In this document: positions 22,896 to 33,885 of the stretch, piece by piece
Numbering within the stretch: the first letter of the stretch is position 1
Layout: every line of letters starts with the position of its first letter
NCBI GenBank assembly: GCA_032164245.1
Contig: JAVMKO010000005.1
Coordinates: forward strand, 46,268,193 to 46,332,192
Direction of reading: 5' to 3'
Length of the DNA stretch: 64,000 bases
DNA from: Sternotherus odoratus
Lineage: Eukaryota; Chordata; Testudines; Kinosternidae
Translations under genes and position numbers: made by a program
The notes under the pieces: generated by a model
The model's database searches: none
What the model saw: only the letters and a program-made list of their open reading frames with translations
Told to the model about the DNA's origin: nothing

Positions 22896-23182
22896 GTGAC
22901 ATCACTTTGCTGAGAATTTCTCAGAGAGATAGAGCGCACATGCTCCTTGACTCCATGCAAAGTCCTGGTCCATTCGCCGCAATGCTAGCCTGCTCAATGA
23001 TACCAGACTACTTACTACTTTCGTGGCGTGGGATGGTCTCCTATCACGGGGGACCACATAAGGCGGCTCTCCCCAGAAATCTGCTGCGGAAGATTCATTG
23101 CTACCTCCTGGATAGCTTCAGTGAAATGTCTGTGGAGGACTTCCGGTCAATCCCGGAGTATATTGACAGACTCTTTGAGTAG
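22892..23182 (+). CDS. Small ORF overlapping transposase stop (96 aa), hypothetical
   Basis: The start overlaps the transposase stop as ATGA. The frame is open in both copies of the block and ends just before the convergent Myb-like gene's stop. It reads as a soluble helical peptide (MSDITLLRISQRDRAH... to ...YIDRLFE). I do not recognise the family. It may be a chance frame, an in-element C-terminal exon or a real third protein. The three or more differences between copies do not interrupt it. Confidence 0.3.
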   Translation: MSDITLLRISQRDRAHMLLDSMQSPGPFAAMLACSMIPDYLLLSWRGMVSYHGGPHKAALPRNLLRKIHCYLLDSFSEMSVEDFRSIPEYIDRLFE

Positions 23183-23224
23183 AAACTGACCAGCAATGAA
23201 AGCACGCTAAGTGCTTAGGGCAAA

Positions 23225-24094
23225 TTAACCATTAATAAATGCTTCCTTTAAAAAATCATGCGTCATGTAATCCCTTAAAAAAAAACACTTACCCCCCTGG
23301 GAGGCTTGGGAGGGTGCTGGCTGCAGGGTGATAAACAGCTCCTGGCTGTCTGCTAACACGGTTTCTCCGCTGGCCTCCTGCTGCTCCGTGAAATTTCCCT
23401 CCTCCTCCTCCTCATTGTCGTCCTCATCAGGATCGTTCTCGTCCCTGACGATTATCCCATCGGTGGAGTCCACGCAGACCGGTGCGATGGTGGTGGGGGC
23501 GCCCCCCATTATCTGATTTAGTTCATTGTAGCACCGGCATGTCCGCGGCATGCCCCCTGATCGTCCGTTTGCCTCCTTGGCTTTCTGAAACGCTTGCCTC
23601 AGCTCCTTAATTTTCACGCGGCACTGTTGGGCGTCCCTGTTGTGGCCCCTTTCCAGCACGGCCTTGGAGACCCTGGCAAACGTGTTGGTATTCCGTTTGT
23701 TGTTGCGGAGTTCCAACATCACGGATTCCTCTCCCCAGATAGCGATGAGATCCAACACCTCATTAGTGGACCACGCTGGAGCTCTTCTCCTCTGGCTGGT
23801 CTCCAGGGCAGCTGAGCTCTGCATGGAGTCTTGTGATGCTGAGCTCTGCATGGCGGCTTGTGCTGCTGATTTCTCTGAATGGCGACTGAGCTGTGCAGGT
23901 GAGCTGGCCACGCTGACCAAGCAGGAAATGCTATTCAAATGTTCCCAGGTCTTTTCCTGTCTACCTGGCCAGAGCAGTGAGTTGAGAGTGCTGTCCAGAG
24001 CGGTCACAGTGGAGCAGTGAGGCAGTCCAGAACAGTTAGAATGGAGCATTGTGGGACAGCCTCTGGAGGCTAGTAATGTCAGTTGTGTCCCCAC
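23225..24094 (-). CDS. Harbinger Myb/SANT-like protein (copy A, intact)
   Basis: The 289-codon frame encodes the second Harbinger protein, which binds element DNA and helps bring the transposase to the nucleus and the ends. The Myb/SANT-like trihelix spans about residues 105-190 (RRRAPAWSTNEV, IAIWGEES, RVKIKELRQAF). An acidic linker (DEDDNEEEEEG) and a C-terminal tail follow. Met82 or Met91 may be the true start, since the first 80 residues look unstructured and lie close to the terminal repeat. It is convergent with the transposase, the stops lying about 40 bp from the small + strand frame. Confidence 0.85.
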   Translation of the reverse strand: MGTQLTLLASRGCPTMLHSNCSGLPHCSTVTALDSTLNSLLWPGRQEKTWEHLNSISCLVSVASSPAQLSRHSEKSAAQAAMQSSASQDSMQSSAALETSQRRRAPAWSTNEVLDLIAIWGEESVMLELRNNKRNTNTFARVSKAVLERGHNRDAQQCRVKIKELRQAFQKAKEANGRSGGMPRTCRCYNELNQIMGGAPTTIAPVCVDSTDGIIVRDENDPDEDDNEEEEEGNFTEQQEASGETVLADSQELFITLQPAPSQASQGGKCFFLRDYMTHDFLKEAFING

Positions 24095-24279
24095 TAGCCC
24101 ACAATCAACCTTGAAATGTCTATTTTAGCACTACTTCTCTCGTCAGGCAGGAGTTATAAAGTCGATTTTGAGGGCCCTTTAAATCGACTTTAATGGCATG
24201 TATGTGAAGACAGGTACACGTTTAATTCGACTTAACGTCGTTAAAGTCGACGTTAAGTCATAGTGAAGACATGCCCGTA

Positions 24280-25170
24280 GATGTGGGATAGTTTGCCTCA
24301 TTGTCTTCTCCTAATCTCTAATAGCTAGAAAGAGACTGACTTGAAGCCTGGAGCATGAGGCTTAATAGCCTCTCCAGATTTTTGTTAACATTAACTACTG
24401 TAATTCATGGAAATCTTATGAACTGTGTTTATGCAGGAGAACAGACTAGATCACAATGGTTCCTTCTTACAACCCATAATTCTTGATATTATTATCCATA
24501 TAGGTGTCAAACCTTTATTGAATCTGCACTCAAAGACATCCTGTGATGATGTGCAGGTAGTCTAGTTATGTGGTGTGGGAAAAATATTTCCTTTTTATTC
24601 TTTTCACATGTCTGTAAAGCAGAAGTTCTCTGCCCTGTGGAGTTTGCAGTTCTAAATAGCCAAGAAATAGATGACGGGTGAAATGCTACAAAGCGATCTG
24701 CTAAGTTTGAGGTAGTTTATTTTTGGTGCAGAAACTTTTAAAGATGTTTGTTTCCTTCTTACTACTTTAGGAGCAGATTTGGAGTTGATAATCCTCTTGA
24801 AAGAAGTGACTGTGGAAGTAGGTACGGAGTCAGACCAGGAGGGGTTTCCAGGCATATGGACTCACAGTAAGGAGGCATAGATGCAAATGTGCTACATATG
24901 TACAATATGTAGTCATTCGTATGTCTGTGCAGGTCATTGGCGCAATAAGGGAAGGCTTGAATCAGTGTTTTGATTCTTTATCTGCTGCCAGACACTTGCT
25001 CTGGTAATTTACCATACATGTGAGCCGAAAATAGGTAATGGCAAGGCTTTCTGCTGCCTGTACTAAGTACTGCTAAGAGAGAAATAACTTGGTTGCTGCA
25101 GTTGCATCTGGCTTCCAACTGAAATGGATTGTACTGTGTTTGTTTTTCTCAACAACAGATGACTTTAAAT
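24280..25170. other. Unrecognised sequence in block A
   Basis: No exon or repeat was recognised; the counterpart is 32991-33883. Confidence 0.4.
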
Positions 25171-25173
25171 ATA

Positions 25174-25481
25174 CAGTAGACTCTTGATTACCCAGGATTG
25201 GGTTAACCAGGATGTGGATTAACCAGGATGTCAAAAAAATATGCGTAACTTGCAGGGCCGGTTTTAGCTTTGTTGCCGCCCTAGCACACACGCGCGCACA
25301 CACACACACACACAAAACCCCACCAGGGCACAGGGCAGCCAGTGAACCAACACTCCTCTCCCAGCTGCAGGGTGGCTGGTGAACCAACCTCCCAATATTT
25401 CCTATGGATGGTAATTATCCAGGATTTTATTAACCAGGATTAATTTTTTTCCTATCATCGTGGATAATCGAGAGTCTACTG
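25174..25481. mobile_element. Tc1/mariner (Tigger-like) MITE, copy A
   Basis: The ends CAGTAGACTCTTGATTA and TAATCGAGAGTCTACTG are inverted repeats, flanked by TA (25172-25173, 25482-25483). Internal 'aaccaggat' repeats lie near the ends. A hAT-style end, CAGGGCCGGTTTTAG, sits unpaired at about 25255. A (CA)n tract follows at 25287-25313. Confidence 0.75.
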
Positions 25482-25729
25482 TAGCATCTAAATGTAGCTA
25501 GCTTGTTTGTATCATTATTCAGAGCAAGTTTCTCCCTGATTCCTCTTTATTAATGTAACAGAGTAGCTAGTAAGTTATCAAGGGTAGATTCATGCTAGAC
25601 TAAACTTTGCTAGTAACTGTCCTTTAACTATGTATCATCGGTCACAAGGTAAATGGGTAGAATAAAAATACTGTATAGTAATAAAACTGTTCTAGCATGA
25701 CTTAAAGAGAGGGGAATTAGCATTGGAAA

Positions 25730-25915
25730 AAATGTACTGAGGACTGTGGTGGATTCTCTATCACTGGTAATTCTTAAAATCAAGATTGGATTTTTTTTCA
25801 AGATATGCTCAGGTTCAAAAGGAATTATTTTGTGTAAATTGTCTGGCCTGTCTTATACAGGAGGTCAACCAAAATGATCACAGTGGTCTCTACTGGCTTT
25901 GAAATCTGTGCTACA
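25730..25915 (+). mobile_element. Old CR1 LINE 3' fragment, copy A
   Basis: Text 'tctcactggtaattcttaa'-like, ttggattttttttcaagata and cttatacaggaggtcaacca follow CR1 3' order. It is worn. The counterpart is at about 34440-34625. Confidence 0.65.
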
Positions 25916-26011
25916 GGTTCAGTAACCACTCCAAAAGAAGGATTTAAAATAGAAGTTAGGAAACACTATGCACCTTTGTACAGAAGGCAAGCACTTGTAG
26001 ATTATGAAAAA

Positions 26012-27129
26012 CTAGTGTAAAAGCCCATGACATGGGCCAATGAAACGACTCGCGGCCCCACCCACTCGCTAAGCTCTCTCTCCCCTCCCCCCCAATCAAC
26101 TCCCCCCCCCCGCTCGCCCAGCTCCCCCCTCCCCAACATGCAGGACCCCACCCTCGCCCAGCTCCCTCCACCTCCCCAACCCACACCCAGCTCTCCCTCC
26201 CTCCCCCCCACCGGCCCCCCACAGCCCCCTTCCCTCCCCCTCCACCAACGGCCCCCCATTCAGCTCCCCTCCCCTCCCCCCTCCCAACAGGCCCCCCGCT
26301 CAGCTCCCTCCCTCCCTCCCCAACGGCCCCCCCGCTCAGCTCCCTCCCCCCCAACGACCCCGCCTCGCTCAGCTCCCCTCACTCCCCCAACGACCCCCCC
26401 TCGCTCAGCTCCCTCCCCCCCCACGGCCCCCTCTCGCTCAGCTCCCCCCCCCCCGGCCCCCTCACGTCCAGCTCCCTCCCCCCCCACGACCCCCTCTCAC
26501 TCAGCTCCCTCCCCCCCACGACCCCTCTCACTCAGCTCCCTTCCCCCCAATGACCCCCCCTCGCTCAGCTCCTCCTCCCCCAATGACCCCCTCGCTCAGC
26601 TCCCTCCCCCCTAGACCCCCCTCGCTCAGCATCCACCCCCCCAAATGACCCCCCTCGCTCAGCATCCACCCCCCCAATGACCCCCTCGGTCAGCATCCAC
26701 CCCCCCAACAACCCCCTCGCTCAGCTTCCTCCCCCCCACTACCCCCCGCTCAGCTCCCTCCCCCCCCAACGATCCCCCACTCACTCCCTCCCCCAACGAC
26801 CCCCCAGCTCAGCTCCCTCCCCCCCAACGACCCCCCAGCTCAGCTCCCTCCCTCCCAACGACCCCCCCCCTCGCTCAGCTCCCGACCCCCTCCAACGACC
26901 CCCCCCCTCGCTCAGCTCCCTCCACTCCAACTATGTCTAACTTTATATGTCTACTACTCCTTGGTGCTGTAGCTCCGGGCTGAGCTCGTGAGTGAGGATC
27001 CCTCAGGTGGGCACACGCGGCAGCCATTTTGTGCCTCCGAACTACAACCCCCAGCATGCCATTCGTCCAGACGTTTCTACTGCGCATGACAGCTTCACAC
27101 AAACTTCTCTAGCCGATTATTATATAGGA
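26012..27129 (-). mobile_element. Non-autonomous Helitron with minisatellite, copy A
   Basis: On the minus strand it starts TCCTATATAATAATCGG and ends in CTAG. A 7-bp-stem hairpin (GCCCATG/CATGGGC) sits about 11 bases before the end. It is inserted between A and T. The interior (26045-26935) is an irregular ~30-bp array of 'ctcgctcagctccctccccc' plus 'aacgacccc'. CpG-bearing unique text lies near its 5' end. There is no coding sequence. Confidence 0.82.
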
Positions 27130-27130
27130 T

Positions 27131-27561
27131 CAGGGCCGGCGACAGGGGGGTACTATGGGTAGAGCTGTACCAGGCCCCGGTCTTTAGGGGGCCCTGGTAC
27201 ACAGCTGTACCCGTTGTTGTCCCCCCTTGTCGCCGGACCTGGAGAGCGGGGAAGGGGCGGGGAGGCGGCGCAGCTCTCCTCCAGACGAGCGCGCCTGGCC
27301 CCGGCAGGAGCAGTGATCTCGGCCGGCGGCAGCAGCGCAGTCCGGGGGAGAAAGCGGGGGCGGGGGGGGGGACAGCAAGGGCGGCTCACGCCGCTCCTGG
27401 GCTCTCGCTCCCGCTGCCGCCAGCTGTCAGCTGGGGGGGAGCGCCGGTTGGGCTGGGCTGGAGGGGGGAGGCCAGCTGGGGGAGTGGGGGGGGGAGTGCC
27501 GGCTGGGCTGGGGGGGGGCGGCTGGGCTGGGGGGGGGGGCAAATTTCTGTCGCCGGCCCTG
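27131..27561. mobile_element. hAT-type MITE, CAGGGCCGGCGACAG family, copy A
   Basis: The ends CAGGGCCGGCGACAG and CTGTCGCCGGCCCTG are perfect inverted repeats. The target duplication is tataggat (27123-27130 and 27562-27569), which straddles the Helitron's last bases and one host base. Just inside the left end is a palindrome around gagctgtaccaggccccgg. The right half is G-rich with short tandem repeats of 'gccggttgggctgggctgg' type. Confidence 0.9.
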
Positions 27562-27773
27562 TATAGGATAGCTCTGGCCAATAACTAATAGTAGGAATGT
27601 TTTCTTTTATTTTACTAATCTGAATAAATGTTATGTTTAACCACATTGTTAGCCAGAGTCTGATTTTGACTATACGATTATAAATGTGAGTAACTCCCTT
27701 CGCTTCAATGGAATTTCCCTTGATTTACGCTGATGTAACTAAACGTCATAAACTGGGTTGGTTCAGCTACACT

Positions 27774-28231
27774 CAGGGCCGGCGACAGGAATTTTGGGGA
27801 CCCGTACGGCAGATCGTATGGGCCCCCCCCCCCGGTCTCCCGCCGCCCGCGGCCCCCCCCCAGTCTCCCCGCCGCCCGCGGGCCCCCCCCGCCAGTCTCC
27901 CGCCGCCCGCGGGCCCCCCCCGCCAGTCTCCCGCCGCCCACGGGGCCCCCCGCCAGTCTCCCGCCGCCCGCGGGGCCCCCCCCGCCAGTCTCCCGCCGCC
28001 CGCGGGGCCCCCTCCGTCTCCCGCCGCCCGCGGCCCCCCCCGCCAGTCTCCCGCCGCCCACGGGCCCTCCCGCCAGGCTCCCACCGCCCGCAGGGCCCCC
28101 TCCATCTCCCGCCGCCCGCAGGCCCCCCCCCCCCGCTGGTCTCCCGTCACCCGCGGGCCCTCCCGCCGGTCTCCCGCCACCCGTGGGCCCTCCCGCCGGT
28201 CTCCGCCACCCGCGCCCCCCCCGCCGGTCTC
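27774..28231. mobile_element. hAT element with GC-rich array, cut by gap
   Basis: The left end CAGGGCCGGCGACAG lies after gctacact, the same junction as at 36448. It enters a ~29-bp array of 'tctcccgccgcccgcgg' units and stops at the gap. Confidence 0.9.
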
Positions 28232-28431
28232 NNNNNNNNNNNNNNNNNNNNNNNNNNNNNNNNNNNNNNNNNNNNNNNNNNNNNNNNNNNNNNNNNNNNN
28301 NNNNNNNNNNNNNNNNNNNNNNNNNNNNNNNNNNNNNNNNNNNNNNNNNNNNNNNNNNNNNNNNNNNNNNNNNNNNNNNNNNNNNNNNNNNNNNNNNNNN
28401 NNNNNNNNNNNNNNNNNNNNNNNNNNNNNNN
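28232..28431. other. Assembly gap, exactly 200 N
   Basis: A run of 200 N separates two near-identical sequences. A round length suggests a scaffolding join and not a measured gap. Confidence 0.99.
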
Positions 28432-30235
28432 TATCTGGCTTCGCATAGAGCCAAACATGCTGTCCCATGGGAGCACGCAGCCACGCCCCCCAGAGCGCTG
28501 TCCTCGTGGCTGCCTGGCTCCGGGGGAGGGAGGAAGGTGAGGGAGGGCTGGAGGGCTGGCCAGGACAGTCCTGTGGGCTGGATGTGGCTGAACTTGACAG
28601 CTGAAAAAGAAAAGACAATAACAATATGAACAGCTGTACGTAATGTAAGCTTGAGCTGTGTCTTGACATGCTGGTGTCTAAATAGCATAGCAGAACCAGA
28701 CCTGCTCCATTATGTTCACAGAAAGGGTGAGGCTTTTATTTGTAGTGTGGCTCCACCCAGCAGAGCCAGAGAAATAATGGATGCAATCCACCTACAAATC
28801 CTCTAGCTGAGGTTTGCTGTTCATTAATGTTGTGGGAGGATTCCTAAGAATATGACTCAGTGGGTAGTGGCTCTCACTCTGCCGCTAAACAAACACACTG
28901 AGTCTGTTGTACTTATCAGCTGAACTGAACTGGCTTCTCCTTACGCGCATGGATGGCTAACTTGATTTAGCCAAGCTTGACTATCTGCATTTTAATTACC
29001 GTGGTGGTCAGGAGGTGGTGCCTCAAGGAATTTTTTTATAGTAGATATTTCGGTGATACCTGCTTCTGGCTTTTTGTAGTTTGATCGGATGGTGCAAAGA
29101 TGACCAGAATTTTTGTTGTTACAAAGTAGGGGAGAGTGGTTGACAGCAATTGTACGTGATTGAAATGTAACATGTTACAACCGAGCTTGATTGCTGCCTC
29201 ATCACTTACACTTTGTACTACACAAGGGAAGACAATGAGCCATAGGGGCTAGTATACAGGACTGGCAGCCAGGTGTCCTAATGTCTGTTCTTAGCTTTGC
29301 TATTGACTTGCTGGGTGGCTTTTGTGTAAGCATTGTGCTTTTAATTCGCCCCCCCCCCCCCAAATAAATTGGGATAATCAGCTTTTGTAAAATATGTTCA
29401 GAACTTCAGGTGAAAAGCACTACAATAAAGCACGAGTTATTTAGGTCCATATATGCAGCTCTCAATTCTGTTACAGCTCCTGTTGACATCGGGGAATTCC
29501 ACTACCCAACAGGGTGGAGTGAGGGGAGGGAGAGAGAGTGATTTTCTATGCTATTGAAAAGATGTTTGCTTTCAGTATGCTGTTGATAGTAATGTAGGGA
29601 GAAGGGTTATCTCTCAGAAACAGGAAGTCAAAAAGATATGGTGAATAAATATACCTTCCAATGAAGGTGAATTTGTTCTTCAGTCTTGTTAGCATTTGCC
29701 AAATTGTCAGTTTTCTTTATACAATATGTAGCCATGACACTTTCCATCTTGCTCTGGCTATCGTTTTCTAGAGAAAGCACTCACTGTTTGCTAGGTAAAC
29801 TCATCTCCGTGGAATTCCTATCCAGTCCCGTATCATGTGATCCAGAGGAAGGTGTAAGAACCCTGACAGAGGTAGGGTATGTCTTCACTACAGCAGTAGG
29901 TTGATTTCCTTTAATTCGATTTTGTAAAGCAGACTGTATACAGTCGATTTTGTGTGTCCCCACTAAGCACAGCAAAGCACAGCAAGTCAACAGTGTCTGT
30001 CCGCACAACTTTTGCAAGCGTCGACATAATGAGCGTTGCACTGTGGGTACCTATCCCACAGTTCCCGGAGCCCCCAGCAGGCACCATTTCGAGTGCTGCA
30101 CTATGGGTAGGCATTTCCAAATTTTGCGCCCTTTTTCCGCGCTGCCGACCCCCATTACGAGCGGTGCACTGTGGGTAGGCATCCCATAATTCGCGCCCTT
30201 TCTCCGCGCCGTGCTAACACCATAGCACTGCAAGC

Positions 30236-31606
30236 ATGGAGCCCGCTGATGCCACGGCTGCAGTAATGGCCGTTGTGAGGACCTCGATCACGGTTGTGGA
30301 TTTCATGCTGTACCGTCTGCAGAGGAATGCGATCCGGGGACAACTGCGCTTTCTGGAACCTGACGACAGTGAGGAGGAGATGGACCAGGACGTGCACTGC
30401 AGGGACGGGGACACTGACGTTTTTGGAAGTGGGGCGACTGACAATCTGTCAAATTTGGTGGCAATGGGGCAGGCTCATGCCATCGAACGCCGATTCTGGG
30501 CCAGGGAAACAAGCACGGACTGGTGGGATCGCATAGTGCTGCGGATCTGGGATGACTCCCAATGGCTCAGAAACTTCCGTATGCGAAAGGGCATGTTCAT
30601 GGAACTTTGTGACTTGCTTTCCCCGGCCCTTCGGCGCAAGAATACCAGAATGAGGGCGGCCCTTACAGTTGAGAAGCGAGTGGCGATAGCCCTCTGGAAG
30701 CTTGCAACACCAGATTGCTACCAGTCAGTCGCGAATCAGTTTGGGGTGGGTAGATCTACAGTGGGCTCTGCTGTGATGCAAGTAAGTAGGGCAATCGTCG
30801 AGCAGCTGCTACCATGGGTTATAAACCTTGGAAACCTGCAAGCTACAATTGATGGCTTTGCCGCCATGGGATTCCCTAACTGTGGTGGGGCTATAGATGG
30901 GACTCATATCCCTATCCTGGCACCGGACTACGAGGCCGCCGAGTACAGAAACCGGAAGGGATATTATTCAATGGTCATGCAAGCAGTGGTTGACCACAAG
31001 GGACATTTCACCGACCTGTACGTGGGGTGGCCGGGAAAGCTTCATGACGCTCGTGTTTTCAGGAACTCTAGGGTTTTTAGACAGCTGCAGCAAGGCACTT
31101 TCTTCCCGGACCAGAAAATTTCCGTGGGGGGGGTGGGGGTGGAAATGCCGATCGTTATCATTGGGGACCCAGCCTACCTCCTAATGCCCTGGCTTATAAA
31201 GCCCTACACAGGAGCCCTGGACAGGGGTCAGGAGCTGTTCAACTACAGGCTGAGCAAGTGCAGAATGGCCGTAGAGTGTGCATTTGGCCGTCTGAAGGGG
31301 AGATGGCGTTCGTTACTGATTCGCTCAGACATCAGCGAGAGAAATATCCCCATTGTTATTGCTGCTTGCTCTGTGCTCCACAATCTCTGTGAGAGCAAGG
31401 GGGAAACGTTTATGGCGGGCTGGGAGGCAGAGGCAAATTTACTGTCTGCTACTTACCAGCAGCCAGACAGCAGGGAAAGTAGAAGAGCGCACCAGGGCGT
31501 TTTTGGGGGGGCGGTTGGTCGGTCTTCAGCAGAAAAGATTACTTTGCAGCTGGGAATCTTTATCTCCCTACTAATTGCAGTCCGTGTTTCAAACAGGCAA
31601 CCATGA
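30236..31606 (+). CDS. Harbinger transposase, intact frame
   Basis: This 456-residue DDE transposase is of the HARBI1/PIF family. The N-terminal part holds an acidic stretch (about 41-52) and a helix-turn-helix near residues 162-187 (YQSVANQFGVGRSTVG). The catalytic triad reads as D221 (GAIDGTH), D311 (IIGDPAYLLMPW) and E347 (VECAFGRLKGRW). The start follows a short leader after the terminal repeat, and no better upstream ATG is in frame. The last ~70 residues (after NLCESKGE) look less like the family. Host domestication is unlikely given the intact ends; it is a recently active transposon. Confidence 0.9.
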   Translation: MEPADATAAVMAVVRTSITVVDFMLYRLQRNAIRGQLRFLEPDDSEEEMDQDVHCRDGDTDVFGSGATDNLSNLVAMGQAHAIERRFWARETSTDWWDRIVLRIWDDSQWLRNFRMRKGMFMELCDLLSPALRRKNTRMRAALTVEKRVAIALWKLATPDCYQSVANQFGVGRSTVGSAVMQVSRAIVEQLLPWVINLGNLQATIDGFAAMGFPNCGGAIDGTHIPILAPDYEAAEYRNRKGYYSMVMQAVVDHKGHFTDLYVGWPGKLHDARVFRNSRVFRQLQQGTFFPDQKISVGGVGVEMPIVIIGDPAYLLMPWLIKPYTGALDRGQELFNYRLSKCRMAVECAFGRLKGRWRSLLIRSDISERNIPIVIAACSVLHNLCESKGETFMAGWEAEANLLSATYQQPDSRESRRAHQGVFGGAVGRSSAEKITLQLGIFISLLIAVRVSNRQP

Positions 31607-31893
31607 GTGACATCACTTTGCTGAGAATTTCTCAGAGAGATAGAGCGCACATGCTCCTTGACTCCATGCAAAGTCCTGGTCCATTAGCCGCAATGCTAGC
31701 CTGCTCAATGATACCAGACTACTTACTACTTTCGTGGCGTGGGATGGTCTCCTATCACGGGGGACCACATAAGGCGGCTCTCCCCAGAAATCTGCTGCGG
31801 AAGATTCATCGCTACCTCCTGGATAGCTTCAGTGAAATGTCTGTGGAGGACTTCCGGTCAATCCTGGAGTATATTGACAGACTCTTTGAGTAG
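31603..31893 (+). CDS. Small ORF overlapping transposase stop, copy B, hypothetical
   Basis: This is the same 96-residue frame as 22892-23182, again joined by ATGA to the transposase. It differs by three visible residues and has no stops. Function is unknown. Confidence 0.3.
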   Translation: MSDITLLRISQRDRAHMLLDSMQSPGPLAAMLACSMIPDYLLLSWRGMVSYHGGPHKAALPRNLLRKIHRYLLDSFSEMSVEDFRSILEYIDRLFE

Positions 31894-31935
31894 AAACTGA
31901 CCAGCAATGAAAGCACGCTAAGTGCTTAGGGCAAA

Positions 31936-32805
31936 TTAACCATTAATAAATGCTTCCTTTAAAAAATCATGCATCATGTAATCCCTTAAAAAAAAACACT
32001 TACCCCCCTGGGAGGCTTGGGAGGGTGCTGGCTGCAGGGTGATAAACAGCTCCTGGCTGTCTGCTAACACGGTTTCTCTGCTGGCCTCCTGCTGCTCCGT
32101 GAAATTTCCCTCCTCCTCCTCCTCATTGTCGTCCTCATCAGAATTGTTCTCGTCCCTGACGATTATCCCATCGGTGGAGTCCACGCAGACCGGTGCGATG
32201 GTGGTGGGGGCGCCCCCCATTATCTGATTTAGTTCATTGTAGCACCGGCATGTCCACGGCGTGCCCCCTGATCGTCCGTTTGCCTCCTTGGCTTTCTGGA
32301 ACGCTTGCCTCAGCTCCTTAATTTTCACGCGGCACTATTGGGCGTCCCTGTTGTGGCCCCTTTCCAGCATGGCCTTGGAGACCCTGGCAAACGTGTTGAT
32401 ATTCCGTTTGTTGTTGCGGAGTTCCAACATCACGGATTCCTCTCCCGAGATAGCGATGAGATCCAACACCTCATTAGTGGACCACGCTGGAGCTCTTCTC
32501 CTCTGGCTGGTCTCCAGGGCAGCTGAGCTCTGCATGGAGTCTTGTGATGCTGAGCTCTGCATGGCGGCTTGTGCTGCTGATTTCTCTGAATGGCGACTGA
32601 GCTGTGCAGGTGAACTGGCCACGCTGACCAAACAGGAAATGCTATTCAAATGTTCCCAGGTCTTTTCCTGTCTACTTGGCCAGAGCAGTGAGTTGAGAGT
32701 GCTGTCCAGAGCGGTCACAGTGGAGCAGTGAGGCAGTCCAGAGCAGTCAGAATGGAGTATTGTGGGACAGCCTCTGGAGGCTACTAATGTCAGTTGTGTC
32801 CCCAC
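31936..32805 (-). pseudogene. Harbinger Myb/SANT-like gene with nonsense codon (copy B)
   Basis: It matches the copy A gene throughout, but a CAG codon of copy A is TAG here (minus-strand codon 32337-32335), cutting the protein just after the RDAQ of the Myb-like domain. The downstream part remains open to 31936. One base change explains it. Confidence 0.88.
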
Positions 32806-33885
32806 TAGCCCACAATTGACCTTGAAATGTCGATTTTAGCACTACTTCTCTCGTCAGGCAGGAGTTATAAAGTCGATTTTGAGGGCCCTTTAAATCGACT
32901 TTAATGGCATGTATGTGAAGACAGGTACACGTTTAATTCGACTTAACGTCGTCAAAGTCGACGTTAAGTCGTAGTGAAGACATGCCCGTAGATGTGGGAT
33001 AGTTTGCCTCATTGTCTTCTCCTAATCTCTAATAGCTAGAAAGAGACTGACTTGAAGCCTGGGAGCATGAGGCTTAATAGCCTCTCCAGATTTTTGTTAA
33101 CATTAACTACTGTAATTCATGGAAGTCTTATGACCTGTGTTTATGCAGGAGAACAGACTAGATCACAATGGTTCCTTCTTACAACCCATAATTCTTGATA
33201 TTATTATCCATATAGGTGTCAAACCTTTATTGAATCTGCACTCAAAGACATCCTGTGATGATGTGCAGGTAGTCTAGTTATGTGGTGTGGGAAAAATATT
33301 TCCTTTTTATTCTTTTCACATGTCTGTAAAGCAGAAGTTCTCTGCCCTGTGGAGTTTGCAGTTCTAAATAGCCAAGAAATAGATGACGGGTGAAATGCTA
33401 CAAAGCAATCTGCTAAGTTTGAGGTAGTTTATTTTTGTGCAGAAACTTTTAAAGATGTTTGTTTCCTTCTTACTACTTTAGGAGCAGGATTTGGAGTTGA
33501 TAATCCTCTTGAAAGAAGTGACTGTGGAAGTAGGTACGGAGTCAGACCAGGAGGGGTTTTCAGGCATATGGACTCACAGTAAGGAGGCATAGATGCAAAT
33601 GTGCTACATATGTACAATATGTAGTCATTCGTATGTCTGTGCAGGTCATTGGCGCAATAAGGGAAGGCTTGAATCAGTGTTTTGATTCTTTATCTGCTGC
33701 CAGACACTTGCTCTGGTAATTTACCATACATGTGAGCCGAAAATAGGTAATGGCAAGGCTTTCTGCTGCCTGTACTAAGTACTGCTAAGAGAGAAATAAC
33801 TTGGTTGCTGCAGTTGCATCTGGCTTCCAACTGAAATGGATTGTACTGTGTTTGTTTTTCTCAACAACAGATGACTTTAAATATA

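Larger units (their letters stand above)
21166..24276 (+). mobile_element. PIF/Harbinger transposon, copy A
   Basis: The terminal inverted repeats are GGGTATGTCTTCACTA and TAGTGAAGACATGCCC, flanked by a 3-bp GTA duplication (21163-21165 and 24277-24279). It is 3.1 kb long with two convergent genes, the transposase on + and the Myb/SANT-like gene on -, as is standard for Harbinger. Sub-terminal ATTCGATTT/AAATCGA repeats (21205-21245, 24160-24255) are possible transposase binding sites. The transposase frame is broken in this copy. Confidence 0.92.
19728..28231 (+). repeat. Duplicated block, copy A
   Basis: About 8.5 kb is repeated in the same order and orientation at 28432-36814, differing by roughly 1% substitutions plus small indels in homopolymers and microsatellites. 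It holds a hAT fragment, a MIR (20550-20740), Harbinger, a TIR MITE, a CR1 fragment, a Helitron and two hAT elements. It runs directly into the 200-N gap. Confidence 0.95.
29875..32987 (+). mobile_element. PIF/Harbinger transposon, copy B
   Basis: It has the same ends and GTA flanks as copy A (29872-29874, 32988-32990). Here the transposase is open and the Myb-like gene is broken. Confidence 0.92.

Noticed and set aside
26027..26614. Proline/serine-rich frame of 195 codons, and its 282-codon counterpart at 34741
   Set aside because: Helitron-internal minisatellite; the two blocks differ by indels that are not multiples of three.
27705..28688. Frames that span the N gap
   Set aside because: They contain unknown residues and join sequences that are not contiguous.
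30236..31606. Domesticated HARBI1-like host gene
   Set aside because: Intact terminal repeats, target duplications and the partner gene show an ordinary transposon.
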